From an uncultured Nitrospira sp. (GTDB lineage: Bacteria; Nitrospirota; Nitrospiria; Nitrospirales; Nitrospiraceae), in the NCBI GenBank assembly GCA_902500755.1, contig CABVRV010000002.1, positions 1 to 64,000 on the forward strand: a stretch of DNA of 64,000 nt, given 5' to 3'. The notes under the pieces were generated by a model. It did no database searches and was not told the DNA's origin. It saw only the letters and a program-made list of their open reading frames with translations. Position numbers and translations under genes: made by a program. Every line of letters begins with the position of its first letter. Positions within the stretch are counted from its first letter, which is position 1. Positions 45,146-55,408 of the stretch are shown piece after piece.

Positions 45146-48100
45146 TTACCTTCTAGGCACAAATGCCCCGCCAACCCATCGTTCAACTTCTTGCAGCAAC
45201 ACGCGTTCTTCTACCGGTTTCGCAATATACGCGTTTGCGCCGATAGAAAGTGCCATCTGCCGGTGCTTGTTCCCAGCACGTGTCGTCATCACCACGATGG
45301 GTGTTTGTTTCGTTTCAGGACGGCTCCTGAGAGCTTGGATGACTTCGAACCCATTCAGCTTCGGCATCTCAAGATCGGTGAGAATCATTCGATATGCGGC
45401 CACGGAGGCTTTCCGTAATCCATCTTCCCCGTCCACCGCCGTGTCGATCTGATATCCTGCTGACTCCAACATTTTTCCGACGAACTTCCGAATACTCAAC
45501 GAATCATCGACGAGCAACAGGCGCGCGCCCTGACGTTCATTCGTAACCATCTCATCAGGCAACAATTCTTCATGCCGAACGGTGGTCCTTGCCAAAACCG
45601 TTTGGCCCCCAGGATCCTTAGCCTCTCGTGAGACCAAGCGTGCTGGATCGAGGACTAATAGGACTCGTCCCTCGGGATCGATCGTCGCTCCTCCGAAAAA
45701 AGAATGCTCCAGCGGTTTGAGCATTCCCAGCGACTTGATGACGATTTCTTGCCGACCCAACAGTTCATCGACGGCCAACCCCATCGGGCCCACTGCCGTC
45801 CGAACAATCACAACCGGCATTGTCCAATCGACGCTTCCGGCTTCCCTCCGAAGCAAATGGTACAGCGATTGAACTTCAATGGCTTGTTCAGCGACCTGCA
45901 ACAACGTGCGCCCGTCTTCTGCTCGCATCGCGGAGGCTGTTGGCATCGTCACTTCATGTATATTGAGTAGAGGAATCGCGTACCGTTCGGTCCCCGCACG
46001 GACCAACAAGGCGGTCGCAATGAGCAACGTGAGTGGAAGATGTAAGGTGAACTTGGTCCCAACTCCAGGCATGGACTCTACCTCGATTTGTCCATTCATC
46101 CCCTCAATTACCCGCTTGACAACGTCCAACCCAACACCTCGTCCCGCCTGGTCTCCCACCTTCTCAGCTGTCGAAAATCCCGGTAAGAAAATCAATTGCA
46201 GCGCTTCCTCATCCGTCATGGTTAGTAGCTTGTCTGGATCGGCCAATCCCATTTTGATGGCTTTTGCTCGAATCTTTGTCAAATCCAACCCTGCACCATC
46301 GTCTTCAACCTCGATGATGACGGAATTACCACGATGCGCCGCATGCAAGTAGACCGTGCCGACAGCCGGTTTCCCCTTAGCTATTCGCTCAACCGCTGGC
46401 TCAATACCGTGATAAACCGAATTTCGAACTAGATGCACCAAGGGATCCACCAACCGCTCCACTACCCCCGTATCAACCTCTGTCTGCTCACCTGAGGTAA
46501 CCAGAGTGACTTCCTTGTTCGATGCACGAGCAAGTTCCCGAATCGCTCGTCGGAACCTGGTAAACGGAGTACCGATCGGAACCATACGGGCACGTGCAAT
46601 TTCATCTCTCATTAGGAGGGTCAACTGTTGCAGCTGGCTCATATCCTCATGCGAACGTCGAATTGACCCATCGAGCTGCGATATCGACTCACTGATGTCG
46701 GCCGTGACTTCTCCGATTCGTCGAGCAAGGATGTTAAAGTCATCATACTTATCGAGTTCCAGACTGCCAAAATCGCCGAATGCCGGAACGGGCTGCCCCG
46801 GGGATGACGTCAAACTGCTCGGCGCCTCCTGATAGGTAAAGGTGTGTTTATCGGCGAAGGATTGGACGGACTCTACTAAACGGCCCTTAAATGCCAATAC
46901 CTGCTGCGACAGTTGTTCCAACACCCGCAGGCGTTGCTCTAGTCGCCCGCGCCCGATGACCAACTCCCCGACGAGGTTCATCAGTCGCTCAAGTCGCGCA
47001 TAACTGACACGGATGACGTCGCGCTCTTCTGCCGTCTTGCCATCCTGGGGTTTGTCCTGGCCATGAGGCTCCTCCCGTCGACCTTGCGGTGAGGCACCAG
47101 CCTCGGACCTTTCAGGTGAGCGTTGTACCGATGTCGCTTCAACGGGCACGCCTTGATCTAACCCTTTCAACTCTGACCGAGCCGCATCGAATCGTTGCCT
47201 CGTACCATCGACTACGTTGAGATCTCTCCGCATCAACACACGTACGACATCAATTGCACGTAGCATCAGATCCGTATGCCCAGGCAATACGCTGAAGCGA
47301 CCATCCCGCACCGCACCCATAAAGTCTTCAACGTGATGGACAAGATCACCTACTGATCGAAACCCTATTGTGTACGCCGATCCTTTCAAGGTGTGCGCTG
47401 TGCGAAAGAGCTGGTTGATCAATTCCTTGTTCTGAGAGTCCTTGTCCAACCGCAGGAGATTGGCCTCCAATAACTCAAGATATTCTTGGGCTTCAGGAAC
47501 GAAGTAGGACAGCACTTCCGGATCTAGATCAGGGATCAGGTATTCGTCGGACAAGTCCGTGGCAGGCATTTCTATGCTGACAACAGCCTCGCTCTGGATC
47601 GAGCTCGAATCAGTCATTGCAGTGCTTGGAGGCACGGTTTCCCCTGGAGCAACCACAACGGTACACTCGCATGTCTGGGTAAGTCGCTGGAGAAGGACTG
47701 GTACATCCTGCAGCAGCTGCGGCACGTTCTCGTGATCCGGTTGAATAATGAGACGGATCATCTCAACAGCCGCAGCCATCATGTTGAGAAGCGTGGGGCC
47801 TAGACGAAGACGCTTTTCCCTGACCGCAATCATGCAGTCTTCCATGGGTCGCGAAATGTCTCCAATGACTTGGAAGCCGACAGTATAGGCTGAGCCCTTG
47901 AGAGTATGTGTGGCACGAAAAAGCCGATAGATCGCGTCTTCGTCTTCTAAGTTACCGCTAAGGATTCGGATCAACTCATCGATGGTGCGGAGATACTCCT
48001 CCGCTTCGGGAATAAAGTACGACAGAATCTCTGAATCAAGGGTAGGATTCACATAGCCTGGAGTGGCCAAGGACAAGGTCTGGGACGAGTCCTTTAAGCT

Positions 48101-48478
48101 CTCCAGGGACGCCAAAGACTGTCTGACCAGGCCTTCATCCTCGCTGTCACCCTGGCCAATTAATGTCACAAGAGTTCTCAGATCCTTGACGGCTTCTCTC
48201 ATGGCCGTCACCACCCTTGGCCAATCGGAAGGGAACGTTTCAATAGCCCGCTCAAGAATCGCTTCAAGCTGTTCAGACACTCGAGAGACCCCTTCGTATC
48301 CGTATAGCGCCGCTGCGCCTCGAATACGGTGGGCAATGATGTACTGGTCGTGGAGCGCTTGAGGAGTAGGGGTCGAGTCGCTCTCAGCCTGTAGTGATTC
48401 TGTCAACGTCCTGAGTCCGTCTGAGGCTTCCGAGACGAAGACGCGAACTAAATCAATCTGATTGGATTCCGATCCCAT
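45146..48478 (-). CDS. CheA-type hybrid kinase with three Hpt domains and a C-terminal receiver (ChpA/PilL-like)
   Basis: An 1110-residue kinase. Three Hpt domains have phospho-His candidates H50 (AHRIRGAA), H191 (THTLKGSA) and H362 (AHTLKGSA). After a linker come the CheA dimerisation helices (about 495-640), a GHKL ATPase (LVRNSVYHGIE N-box, DDGAGLD G1-box, GRGVGLDVV), a CheW-like regulatory domain (about 825-960) and a receiver (about 985-1105, phospho-Asp in ILTDLEMPK). Multiple Hpt modules plus receiver is the hallmark of Pil-Chp kinases controlling type IV pili or other surface machines. Confidence 0.92.
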   Translation of the reverse strand: MGSESNQIDLVRVFVSEASDGLRTLTESLQAESDSTPTPQALHDQYIIAHRIRGAAALYGYEGVSRVSEQLEAILERAIETFPSDWPRVVTAMREAVKDLRTLVTLIGQGDSEDEGLVRQSLASLESLKDSSQTLSLATPGYVNPTLDSEILSYFIPEAEEYLRTIDELIRILSGNLEDEDAIYRLFRATHTLKGSAYTVGFQVIGDISRPMEDCMIAVREKRLRLGPTLLNMMAAAVEMIRLIIQPDHENVPQLLQDVPVLLQRLTQTCECTVVVAPGETVPPSTAMTDSSSIQSEAVVSIEMPATDLSDEYLIPDLDPEVLSYFVPEAQEYLELLEANLLRLDKDSQNKELINQLFRTAHTLKGSAYTIGFRSVGDLVHHVEDFMGAVRDGRFSVLPGHTDLMLRAIDVVRVLMRRDLNVVDGTRQRFDAARSELKGLDQGVPVEATSVQRSPERSEAGASPQGRREEPHGQDKPQDGKTAEERDVIRVSYARLERLMNLVGELVIGRGRLEQRLRVLEQLSQQVLAFKGRLVESVQSFADKHTFTYQEAPSSLTSSPGQPVPAFGDFGSLELDKYDDFNILARRIGEVTADISESISQLDGSIRRSHEDMSQLQQLTLLMRDEIARARMVPIGTPFTRFRRAIRELARASNKEVTLVTSGEQTEVDTGVVERLVDPLVHLVRNSVYHGIEPAVERIAKGKPAVGTVYLHAAHRGNSVIIEVEDDGAGLDLTKIRAKAIKMGLADPDKLLTMTDEEALQLIFLPGFSTAEKVGDQAGRGVGLDVVKRVIEGMNGQIEVESMPGVGTKFTLHLPLTLLIATALLVRAGTERYAIPLLNIHEVTMPTASAMRAEDGRTLLQVAEQAIEVQSLYHLLRREAGSVDWTMPVVIVRTAVGPMGLAVDELLGRQEIVIKSLGMLKPLEHSFFGGATIDPEGRVLLVLDPARLVSREAKDPGGQTVLARTTVRHEELLPDEMVTNERQGARLLLVDDSLSIRKFVGKMLESAGYQIDTAVDGEDGLRKASVAAYRMILTDLEMPKLNGFEVIQALRSRPETKQTPIVVMTTRAGNKHRQMALSIGANAYIAKPVEERVLLQEVERWVGGAFVPRR

Positions 48479-48526
48479 CGGCTTGCCTTAAGACTCGGGA
48501 AGAGGTCTCCTGCAGATCCTGCTCAA

Positions 48527-50416
48527 TTAGGCCAACTTGAATTGAGCGACGGACGCCGTCAGACTTTCGGCCAGCTTCACCATGTCCTCTACTGTTGCAC
48601 GAGCCGAGTCTGTCGCCTTTTGTGTCGCCACGGCACCACCGGTAAAATCTTTGATGGAACGGCCCACTTGATCCGTGGATGCAGTCTGGTTGACTGCAGC
48701 TGAAGCAATACTTTGAGCAAGCTCCGCAGACCGTTCCGCAATCGTCGAAATCTCCTTAAACACATCACCGGTACGAAGCGCTGAGGCCGACCCCGCTTCC
48801 ACCGCCTGGGTTTCATGCTCCATTGCGACAACCGCGTGCTGCGTCTCACTTTGAATGACCTTGACCAGATCGGCGATCTCTCGCGTCGCTTGGGTCGAAC
48901 TCTCTGCAAGCTTGCGGACCTGATCGGCGACGACGGCGAATCGTGCGCCGGCTTCGCCCGCACCGGCGGCTTCAATCGCGGCATTTAACGCCAGTAGATT
49001 GGTCTGGTTGGCAATGTCACGAATGGTCGAGACGATTTGTGAGATCTCCAACGAGCGGTCTCCAAGCGCTTTAACCTGCTTCGACATCCGTTGAACCGCG
49101 GATCGAATGCGCTGCATGTCTTGCACGGTTTCCTGCACTGCGACTCGACCGTCTTCTGTCGCTTTCAAGACCTGCCGTGCGGAATCCGATGAGGCTTCTG
49201 CAGTTTCAGCGACCTGTCTCATCGAGGCAGCCAGTTGTTCGACCGCACCGAGCGTCCTCATCGACTCATCTGCTTGGTGCTTCGCAGTTCCCGCCATCTG
49301 CCCGGCATTCTCTCGCAATGCACCGGCAGAGCGGTTCACGCGTTCTGCCGATTCCCTCACCTGCTTCATCAGCTGGGCGAATCGTTGAATCATGAGATTG
49401 AACCCATCTGCAAGATTCCCGAACATGTCAGCCGTCACTTCACCACGTTTGGTCAAATCGCCTTTGCCGACATCGGACACGAGCACGAGAAATTGAACCA
49501 GACGTTTTTGCATCGTGTCCCGCTCTTCCTCTGTCGACACGAGGCTCGTGATTCTGTCAAGCATGGAGTTGAACGCCTTCGCCATATGACCGACCTCATC
49601 GTCGCTCTCCAGCCGAGCCCGGGCTTGAAGATTCCCCGCGGCGGCTTGCTGAGCGACATCGGCTACATGAACGATGTTCCGAGCGATGTTGCGCGCAAGA
49701 AAGTATCCGATCGCACCGGCCAGAACCAAAGCCAACACGGCCCCCATGAATACAATGTTGGTTCGATACGAGGCCTCGGCTTGCCCACTGTCGTTGAGCT
49801 CCTTCGCGACTTCTCGGATCGTTGTCATGAGCTCGCGCAGCCGTAATGTTGCAGCCCCATACTTGTTTGCGACTTCGACGGACAACGTGGACTGCCCAAG
49901 GCCACGCATGTCTTGTTTCTGCTCATCGGTCAGTGAAGAGCCAGCACTATCAACGAACACCACGATCACACCTTCTGTCGCTGTAAAATACTCGCGCAAC
50001 GCTTGACGAAGCTCTGCAAGATCCTTGCTTTCATTGCGTCCGGTCGACGATTCGTGGAGTTGAGATGACTGAAGTACCTCAAGTGGAGCAAGGGTCTGTC
50101 GTTTGAGTTCGGCAAGCGGGCCGAGCGCCTCTTCAACGTCGCTTTTACGAGTTTGCCTTCCCACGTTCAGAAGCGCACTATGATACAGTCCCAAGTTACT
50201 ACTACTAATTCCGACGTTCGACAGCGCCAGGGTCGAGCCGTTGTAAATCAATTGCAACTCGCCTTTGAGTTTATGAAGCCCCATTAAACCGACCAAACCG
50301 ACGGAGACCATGATGATGCTCACGGCAGAGAAGCCGAGGATCAACTTGGGCAAAGTCTTGAGGTTTTGGAACCATGAATTCGTCGGCTTCGCCGTCGGCT
50401 TGCTATACCTTGGCAT
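48527..50416 (-). CDS. Methyl-accepting chemotaxis protein (PilJ-like position)
   Basis: A 629-residue receptor: N-terminal cytoplasmic stretch, membrane helix (about residues 24-46), periplasmic four-helix-bundle sensor (about 47-205), second helix (about 212-234), HAMP ([14 protein letters not shown]...), a second HAMP-like segment, and a signalling domain with the hairpin tip [31 protein letters not shown]. The ATG at 50416 is preferred over a TTG at 50434 because AGGAGGAAGG lies between. No C-terminal CheR-docking pentapeptide is seen, and no CheR/CheB genes are in the window. Confidence 0.92.
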   Translation of the reverse strand: MPRYSKPTAKPTNSWFQNLKTLPKLILGFSAVSIIMVSVGLVGLMGLHKLKGELQLIYNGSTLALSNVGISSSNLGLYHSALLNVGRQTRKSDVEEALGPLAELKRQTLAPLEVLQSSQLHESSTGRNESKDLAELRQALREYFTATEGVIVVFVDSAGSSLTDEQKQDMRGLGQSTLSVEVANKYGAATLRLRELMTTIREVAKELNDSGQAEASYRTNIVFMGAVLALVLAGAIGYFLARNIARNIVHVADVAQQAAAGNLQARARLESDDEVGHMAKAFNSMLDRITSLVSTEEERDTMQKRLVQFLVLVSDVGKGDLTKRGEVTADMFGNLADGFNLMIQRFAQLMKQVRESAERVNRSAGALRENAGQMAGTAKHQADESMRTLGAVEQLAASMRQVAETAEASSDSARQVLKATEDGRVAVQETVQDMQRIRSAVQRMSKQVKALGDRSLEISQIVSTIRDIANQTNLLALNAAIEAAGAGEAGARFAVVADQVRKLAESSTQATREIADLVKVIQSETQHAVVAMEHETQAVEAGSASALRTGDVFKEISTIAERSAELAQSIASAAVNQTASTDQVGRSIKDFTGGAVATQKATDSARATVEDMVKLAESLTASVAQFKLA

Positions 50417-50476
50417 AACGTCCTTCCTCCTCAACGCTCTCGATCACATGTAGCTGTCCGGGCGTCGTTGTGTTCG

Positions 50477-51013
50477 TTACCGACTCTCCGATATGTTCAC
50501 ATCTGTGGCTGATTCCTCAACGGACGCCAACAGTGAGGGAATCTCCAGCATCCCACTCACACGATCTTCCACCCTGACCAGTCTTGATAGAAAGGAGCGC
50601 CCACCGTTTACGCGTAACCCTGAGGAGTCCAACATATCGTCAGGATAGATCGCTCGAATCTCGGGGACCTCATCGATCAGCAAACCGATTTGATGAGCTT
50701 CGTGCCGTACCACGATGGCATATCGAGGAGTCATGGATAACGCTGCGCCTAAAGACTGTCTCAAATCTGCCAACGGGACGATGGTCCCGCGGAGATTGGC
50801 CACTCCAACCAGTGATGCCGGCATTCCAGGCACCGGGGTTACCGACTCAAGTTCGAAGACTTCGCGGACTTGACGAAGATCGATGGCGAATAATTCCCCT
50901 CCCATCATAATGAGGCACACCCTCAAAACGCCTGATGCTTTGACTTGTTCCGTTTCAACGTCGGAGGTGAGTTGTGGCAGATCACATGGCAATTCCATCG
51001 TTCTTCGGTCCAT
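50477..51013 (-). CDS. CheW (PilI-like) adaptor
   Basis: A 178-residue CheW protein with the typical core: VCLIMMGGELFAIDLRQVREVFE, PGMPASLVGVANLRGTIVPLADLR and IGLLIDEVPEIRAI. It bridges the receptor and the CheA-type kinase. It lies between the response regulator and the receptor, the gene order seen in PilG/H-PilI-PilJ clusters. Starts at 51013 and 50998 are both possible. Confidence 0.88.
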   Translation of the reverse strand: MDRRTMELPCDLPQLTSDVETEQVKASGVLRVCLIMMGGELFAIDLRQVREVFELESVTPVPGMPASLVGVANLRGTIVPLADLRQSLGAALSMTPRYAIVVRHEAHQIGLLIDEVPEIRAIYPDDMLDSSGLRVNGGRSFLSRLVRVEDRVSGMLEIPSLLASVEESATDVNISESR

Positions 51014-51027
51014 ACGCCATCAAATAC

Positions 51028-51390
51028 TCAACCAAGTGCACGTTTCACGGCTTGCAGCAGTTCTTCAGATTTGAAGGGCTTGACTACATGCCCGTTCGCC
51101 CCCTGCTGTTGCCCCCAAAACTTGTCGCTCTCCTGACCCTTCGATGTGCAGAGCACGATGGGAATGCGATTAAAACGGACATCGTTTTTCAAATCTCGGC
51201 AGGCTTGAAACCCGTTTCGGCCAGGCATCACGACATCCATGACGATCAAATCAGGCTGTTCCGCCACAATTTTCTCTTCGAGTTTGTCCGTGCTTGGGAA
51301 TGTCACGACCGTATGGTGGGCCGCCTTCAAGTATGACTCGATGAGTTGAAGCTCAGCCTGGGAATCATCGATCACCACAATCTTACTCAT
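51028..51390 (-). CDS. CheY-like response regulator (PilG/PilH type)
   Basis: A 120-residue stand-alone receiver. Acid pocket D8/D9, phospho-acceptor D52 (VMDVVMPGRNG), T81 and K103 (VVKPF) are all present. It likely takes phosphate from the ChpA-type kinase. The ATG at 51390 has AGAGAGGAGAA upstream; the longer open frame to 51450 is unlikely. It is the first regulatory gene of the cluster. Confidence 0.93.
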   Translation of the reverse strand: MSKIVVIDDSQAELQLIESYLKAAHHTVVTFPSTDKLEEKIVAEQPDLIVMDVVMPGRNGFQACRDLKNDVRFNRIPIVLCTSKGQESDKFWGQQQGANGHVVKPFKSEELLQAVKRALG

Positions 51391-51501
51391 GAGACCGTTC
51401 TCCTCTCTCGACGGATCGCAGAAGCGCTTAGCGCAACGGCAAGACCACACTGATCGCGCCTGCGAGTTCTCCTTCTTTCCATCCTTCTTTTTTCATTCCG
51501 C

Positions 51502-51873
51502 TCATGTCCCGTTCGCCTTTACCTCAAGTACAGCTTCATGCTGTGACTCCAACATGGCCAAGAGAATCTCAGCATGCGGAATCCCCTGTGGACGGAAGAG
51601 GTCCATCCGTGTCTTTGCCTTAAATTTATCGAGGACTTGGCTTACTGAGAACTTATCGGTGAAACCTTTCTCACCTTTAGAAGGATCGTTGATGAGCGAC
51701 TGATGCTCCGACACAACCGCCCGTCCGGCTCTCAGCAATTCAATGAGCAATTGCGCAAGCTCCGTATCGTCTGCTCCTTTACCATGAGCCAAACTGCTCC
51801 CCATCCCGACACAACACACAGCTCCGACCATGACTGACACCAGCCACACCCGCCTCCTGCGACCTCTTGGCAC
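51502..51873 (-). CDS. Exported hypothetical protein, possibly Tll0287/DUF3365-like fragment
   Basis: A 123-residue protein with a signal peptide (about residues 8-29). The mature part (LLRAGRAVVSEHQSLINDPSKGEKGFT ...) faintly resembles the start of Tll0287/DUF3365 sensor domains but is short, so it may be a small heme-free relative or an unrelated protein. It ends 111 bases upstream of the response-regulator gene on the same strand and could be the first gene of the chemosensory unit. Confidence 0.55.
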   Translation of the reverse strand: MPRGRRRRVWLVSVMVGAVCCVGMGSSLAHGKGADDTELAQLLIELLRAGRAVVSEHQSLINDPSKGEKGFTDKFSVSQVLDKFKAKTRMDLFRPQGIPHAEILLAMLESQHEAVLEVKANGT

Positions 51874-52023
51874 AGCCGATTCGGGCTGTCACACGCAGTG
51901 TATCGGCTTGTACACAGTTGGCAAGAAATCGGTGATTATTGACAATTTGTTTTCAGGACCTTGAGCTTGAAGCTCCATCCAAAATGAAGAGACGAGCGGT
52001 CGGAACAGTGCGAAGAAAGCCTG

Positions 52024-53583
52024 TCACCTGCTTGAGGCATTCAGAGAGCGGAAATTCTTGAGAAGACGAGAGATATCTAAATGATGAGCCACGTGATCAG
52101 CCCATCGGTCAAGTTCGTTCTGTAATCGTGCACTGGTCATCCTGGATACGAATCCCGCAAGTGGCGGAAGTTTTTTCCTCCGGCGAACACGATTCAACCA
52201 GTCACGGCGAAACTCGGGTTCGTCAAAGACACCGTGTATGTACGTTCCCCATACAAGACCATCATTCCGAACGGCTCCATCATAACCCTCCTCACTCATC
52301 GTCGTCGGAAATTGAACATTTTGACCTTGCGCCGTTCGACTGTAAACGGTGAAACATGGCAGTTCATTCATTCGTAGTGTGACGCCCATATGAACTTCAT
52401 ACCCACGAATCGGAGTACTCTCACACATAAACTCACCGGTCGGACGAGCTTCTACCTGCCTGGTGTATTTGGTATCCAGAAGGGTCGTCTCGATATTCAA
52501 ATAACCCAATCCTGACCTTGTCCCACCCTGTTCAACATGGTCGGGGTCCGCAATCGTCCGTCCGAGCATTTGATAGCCACCGCAGATACCGACCATTTCT
52601 CGTTCATTCTGGAGATGTTGCTCCAGTAGCGGCACAAACCCCTTTTCTCTCAAGTACGATAGGTCGGCCACGGTGCTCTTGCTTCCTGGAATGATGACGA
52701 TGTCGGCATCGGAGAGCATGGCCGGAGTACTTGCGTACCTCAGCGCCACATCTTCTTCCGCCGAGAGGATGTTGAAATCAGTGAAGTTACTCATATGCGG
52801 CAGTAAGACCACGGCAATATTCACTCGGTCCGAGGCAAAGCGTGCTCCCTGGCTAGTGACGTAGCCAAGGCTGTCTTCTTGATCGAGCATGAGATCATGA
52901 AGATACGGAATCACGCCCAATACGGGAACTCCGCCTCGATATTCGAGGAATCGCACCCCATCACTAAAGAGCTTGGCATCACCACGAAACTTATTGACCA
53001 CAACCCCACAGACCCGGTCCCGCTCGTCGGGTGCAAGCAAATCCAACGTTCCAAGGATCTGGGCAAAAACCCCGCCTCGGTCGATATCCGCCACCAACAA
53101 GACGTGCGCATCGGCCATCTTCACGACAGGCCAGTTGACCAGATCCTGCTCCCTGAGATTCACCTCCGCCGCGCTGCCCGCTCCTTCAATCACCATCATC
53201 TCGTACCGACTCGCCAAGCGAGCGTAACTGTCTTCCACGACAGACCAGAGTGTTCGTCGACCATCGAAATACGCTGATGCTGCTTGCTTCGCGAATGCCC
53301 TACCAAGAACGACGACTTGGGAGCAGCTATCGGATTCTGGTTTGAGCAGGATCGGATTCATATCGACATGGGGCGGGATCCTACATGCGGCCGCTTGTAA
53401 CGCTTGAACTCGCCCGATTTCTCCTCCTTCGGGAGTCACGAACGAATTTAAGGACATGTTCTGCGCTTTGAAGGGCGCCACATGAATACCGGTCCGCGAC
53501 AGCAACCGACAGATGCCGGCTGTCAGCACACTCTTCCCTACATCAGAGCCTGTCCCCAGAATGGCAAGGGATTCGGCCTTCAT
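52024..53583 (-). CDS. cobQ: Cobyric acid synthase
   Basis: A 519-residue enzyme that amidates four carboxylates of adenosylcobyrinic a,c-diamide. The N-terminal P-loop-like GTGSDVGKS, the NMSLNSFVTPEGGEIGRVQALQA segment and VIEGAGSAAEVNLR are typical, and the glutamine amidotransferase domain carries GICGGYQMLG with the nucleophilic Cys and a later GTYIHGVFD. The ATG at 53583 overlaps the cbiZ stop by four bases (ATGA). It is the last gene of the B12 operon. Confidence 0.95.
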   Translation of the reverse strand: MKAESLAILGTGSDVGKSVLTAGICRLLSRTGIHVAPFKAQNMSLNSFVTPEGGEIGRVQALQAAACRIPPHVDMNPILLKPESDSCSQVVVLGRAFAKQAASAYFDGRRTLWSVVEDSYARLASRYEMMVIEGAGSAAEVNLREQDLVNWPVVKMADAHVLLVADIDRGGVFAQILGTLDLLAPDERDRVCGVVVNKFRGDAKLFSDGVRFLEYRGGVPVLGVIPYLHDLMLDQEDSLGYVTSQGARFASDRVNIAVVLLPHMSNFTDFNILSAEEDVALRYASTPAMLSDADIVIIPGSKSTVADLSYLREKGFVPLLEQHLQNEREMVGICGGYQMLGRTIADPDHVEQGGTRSGLGYLNIETTLLDTKYTRQVEARPTGEFMCESTPIRGYEVHMGVTLRMNELPCFTVYSRTAQGQNVQFPTTMSEEGYDGAVRNDGLVWGTYIHGVFDEPEFRRDWLNRVRRRKKLPPLAGFVSRMTSARLQNELDRWADHVAHHLDISRLLKNFRSLNASSR

Positions 53584-54299
53584 CGGGAGGCCTTCTGCCA
53601 CTGCTTAGCCTTGACTAAGCCTCGAGAGACACATCTGGCAACCGCTTTTCCGATGAGTGCACCGATGATGGTGTGAGTCCCACTGTATTGGTGAAACGGT
53701 CCTTGTCCGCGCAACGCACAAGCAATGACGACGGCATCTGTCCCAGTCCCGGTTGCCAAAGACTGATCTTCTTTACTCTCCACCGCATGATCCCTCAACA
53801 CACCCGTCTTGGCTTCTGTCATGACCTGCACCGCACCGACCATCGCGGCGCTCGAAAGACTCGCATTGGTGATCACAATGAGATTGATCGTGCCCGGTTT
53901 GTTGTATTCCTTTAATGGCGCCCATCGCAGCGGCCACTCCCCTGCCCGGACAGCATTGGTCACGCCGACGGTTCCAAAACATTCCACCCAGAGCCCCTCC
54001 GCGGCGACTCGTGCCGTGACCAGCTGTGTCATCGGCACCGCAGTCATGAGTCCGATGGTTCTACCATTAAGTCGGAGGCGGGAAGCCAGTCGTCCCAAGT
54101 AGCGTGCTGGCGTGGGACAATGCGCCTTAATGTAACCATTCGCTTCGACCTGGTGATTCAGAATAGTGGACGCGAGACCGACCCCTCCGCCTAGTGGTGC
54201 TGATGAAAGCACTCGCTTTCGACCACCGAGCCGAATCACGAGCGTGGGCCCAATCACCTGATGCTGGATGCAGGTACCTCTGCGAGTTCGGGTATTCAC
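53580..54299 (-). CDS. cbiZ: Adenosylcobinamide amidohydrolase (CbiZ)
   Basis: A 239-residue CbiZ-family protein: RVLSSAPLGGGVG, GLMTAVPM, GTINLIVITNASLSSAAMVGAVQVMTEAKT and ATGTGTDAVVIAC ... GALIGKAV are its landmarks. CbiZ removes the aminopropanol side chain from salvaged cobinamide or pseudo-B12 to give cobyric acid, allowing remodelling with a preferred lower ligand. The GTG start overlaps the cobD stop by four bases. Confidence 0.88.
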   Translation of the reverse strand: MNTRTRRGTCIQHQVIGPTLVIRLGGRKRVLSSAPLGGGVGLASTILNHQVEANGYIKAHCPTPARYLGRLASRLRLNGRTIGLMTAVPMTQLVTARVAAEGLWVECFGTVGVTNAVRAGEWPLRWAPLKEYNKPGTINLIVITNASLSSAAMVGAVQVMTEAKTGVLRDHAVESKEDQSLATGTGTDAVVIACALRGQGPFHQYSGTHTIIGALIGKAVARCVSRGLVKAKQWQKASR

Positions 54300-55408
54300 G
54301 GCCTTTGTTGCAGGAGCGTTTTCGACAAAGCTTGGAGAAGGAAATCATTCTCTTGTTGAGAGCGCACTGCTAGTCGAATCGAACGAGCATTTGCACCAGG
54401 AACGGTCGAACAGTCACGGATCAGCAATCCTTCGCCTCGCAATGTGGTGCTGACTTCACGCGCGAGCCATCCACGAGGGAGTTCGAGGAAGAAGTAGTTG
54501 GCATAGGTGCGCGTGATCACACAAGAGGGTAGCGCAGCCAGCATGGTTCCGAGCCGTTTTCGTTCCCGGTCCATAAAACGCACACTTTTTCGAGCGTAAC
54601 TCACATCGTTTATGGCGGCTAGCGCCGCTGCTTGCCCCATCACATTGACGGACCACGGTGATACCTGCCGGCGAAGCGCTTCGATCACGGCAGGTTTAGC
54701 GACTGCGTACCCAACCCGAAGACCGGGTAATGCATAGAACTTCGTTACGCTGCGCAAGATCACCACACGTGGCCATGAACCAGCTATCGGCAGAAAGGAT
54801 CGTTCAGCACAGTAATCGGCAAATGCTTCATCAATGATCAACCATAGGCCTCGTCGCTGAGCGAGGTCCGCCAATCGCTGGATCTCATCGACTGTGCAGG
54901 CTTGCCCCGTTGGGCTATTGGGATTGCACAGCATGACCCCATCGATCGCACTGGTCTTAGGTCGTCGTGGATCCAGCACATGACAAAGGTCGACGATCGG
55001 CTGTACATACTGTTCTGTGCGCTTTGCATAGACGGCACTGACACGACCTCCGGCGCGCTCCATCGTCGCCACGTACTCCGAAAAGGTAGGGTGTATGACG
55101 AGCAGATGCCGAATCTTGAGCGCGCGAGGCAATACATCGATCAATTCCGTTGAGCCGTTTCCAACCACAATCTCTTCCGGCTGTCTGTCCCAGCATTTGG
55201 CGAGCGTCTGACGAAGCTCCCAACAATCTGGATCGGGGTAATGCGCCAACAGATCTCGGCAATCAGCAATCGCCTGCCAGACCCGTGGAGATGGACCCAA
55301 TGGGTTGATACTGGCGCTGAAGTCAATCAGATTGCGAACACTTCGACCGAGATCCCGTGAGGCCGCATAGACGTTCCCACCATGGGATGAACTTCTTAGA
55401 CGAGCCAC
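54296..55408 (-). CDS. cobD: L-threonine-O-3-phosphate decarboxylase-like PLP enzyme
   Basis: A 370-residue class I PLP aminotransferase fold. The Schiff-base lysine is K223 in SVTKFYALPGLRVGYA; PNSPTGQ and IIDEAFADY are cofactor and substrate motifs. The family includes histidinol-phosphate aminotransferase, but place within a B12 operon and the FSASINPLGPSP start identify the CobC/CobD branch, which makes (R)-1-amino-2-propanol phosphate. It begins with GTG and overlaps the cbiB end by 13 bases. Confidence 0.9.
   Translation of the reverse strand: MARLRSSSHGGNVYAASRDLGRSVRNLIDFSASINPLGPSPRVWQAIADCRDLLAHYPDPDCWELRQTLAKCWDRQPEEIVVGNGSTELIDVLPRALKIRHLLVIHPTFSEYVATMERAGGRVSAVYAKRTEQYVQPIVDLCHVLDPRRPKTSAIDGVMLCNPNSPTGQACTVDEIQRLADLAQRRGLWLIIDEAFADYCAERSFLPIAGSWPRVVILRSVTKFYALPGLRVGYAVAKPAVIEALRRQVSPWSVNVMGQAAALAAINDVSYARKSVRFMDRERKRLGTMLAALPSCVITRTYANYFFLELPRGWLAREVSTTLRGEGLLIRDCSTVPGANARSIRLAVRSQQENDFLLQALSKTLLQQRP

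Noticed and set aside
53580..54299. Initial reading of this gene as a truncated cbiD
   Set aside because: The LSSAPLGGG, MTEAKT and TGTGTDAVV motifs are those of CbiZ, and its length fits CbiZ rather than CbiD.
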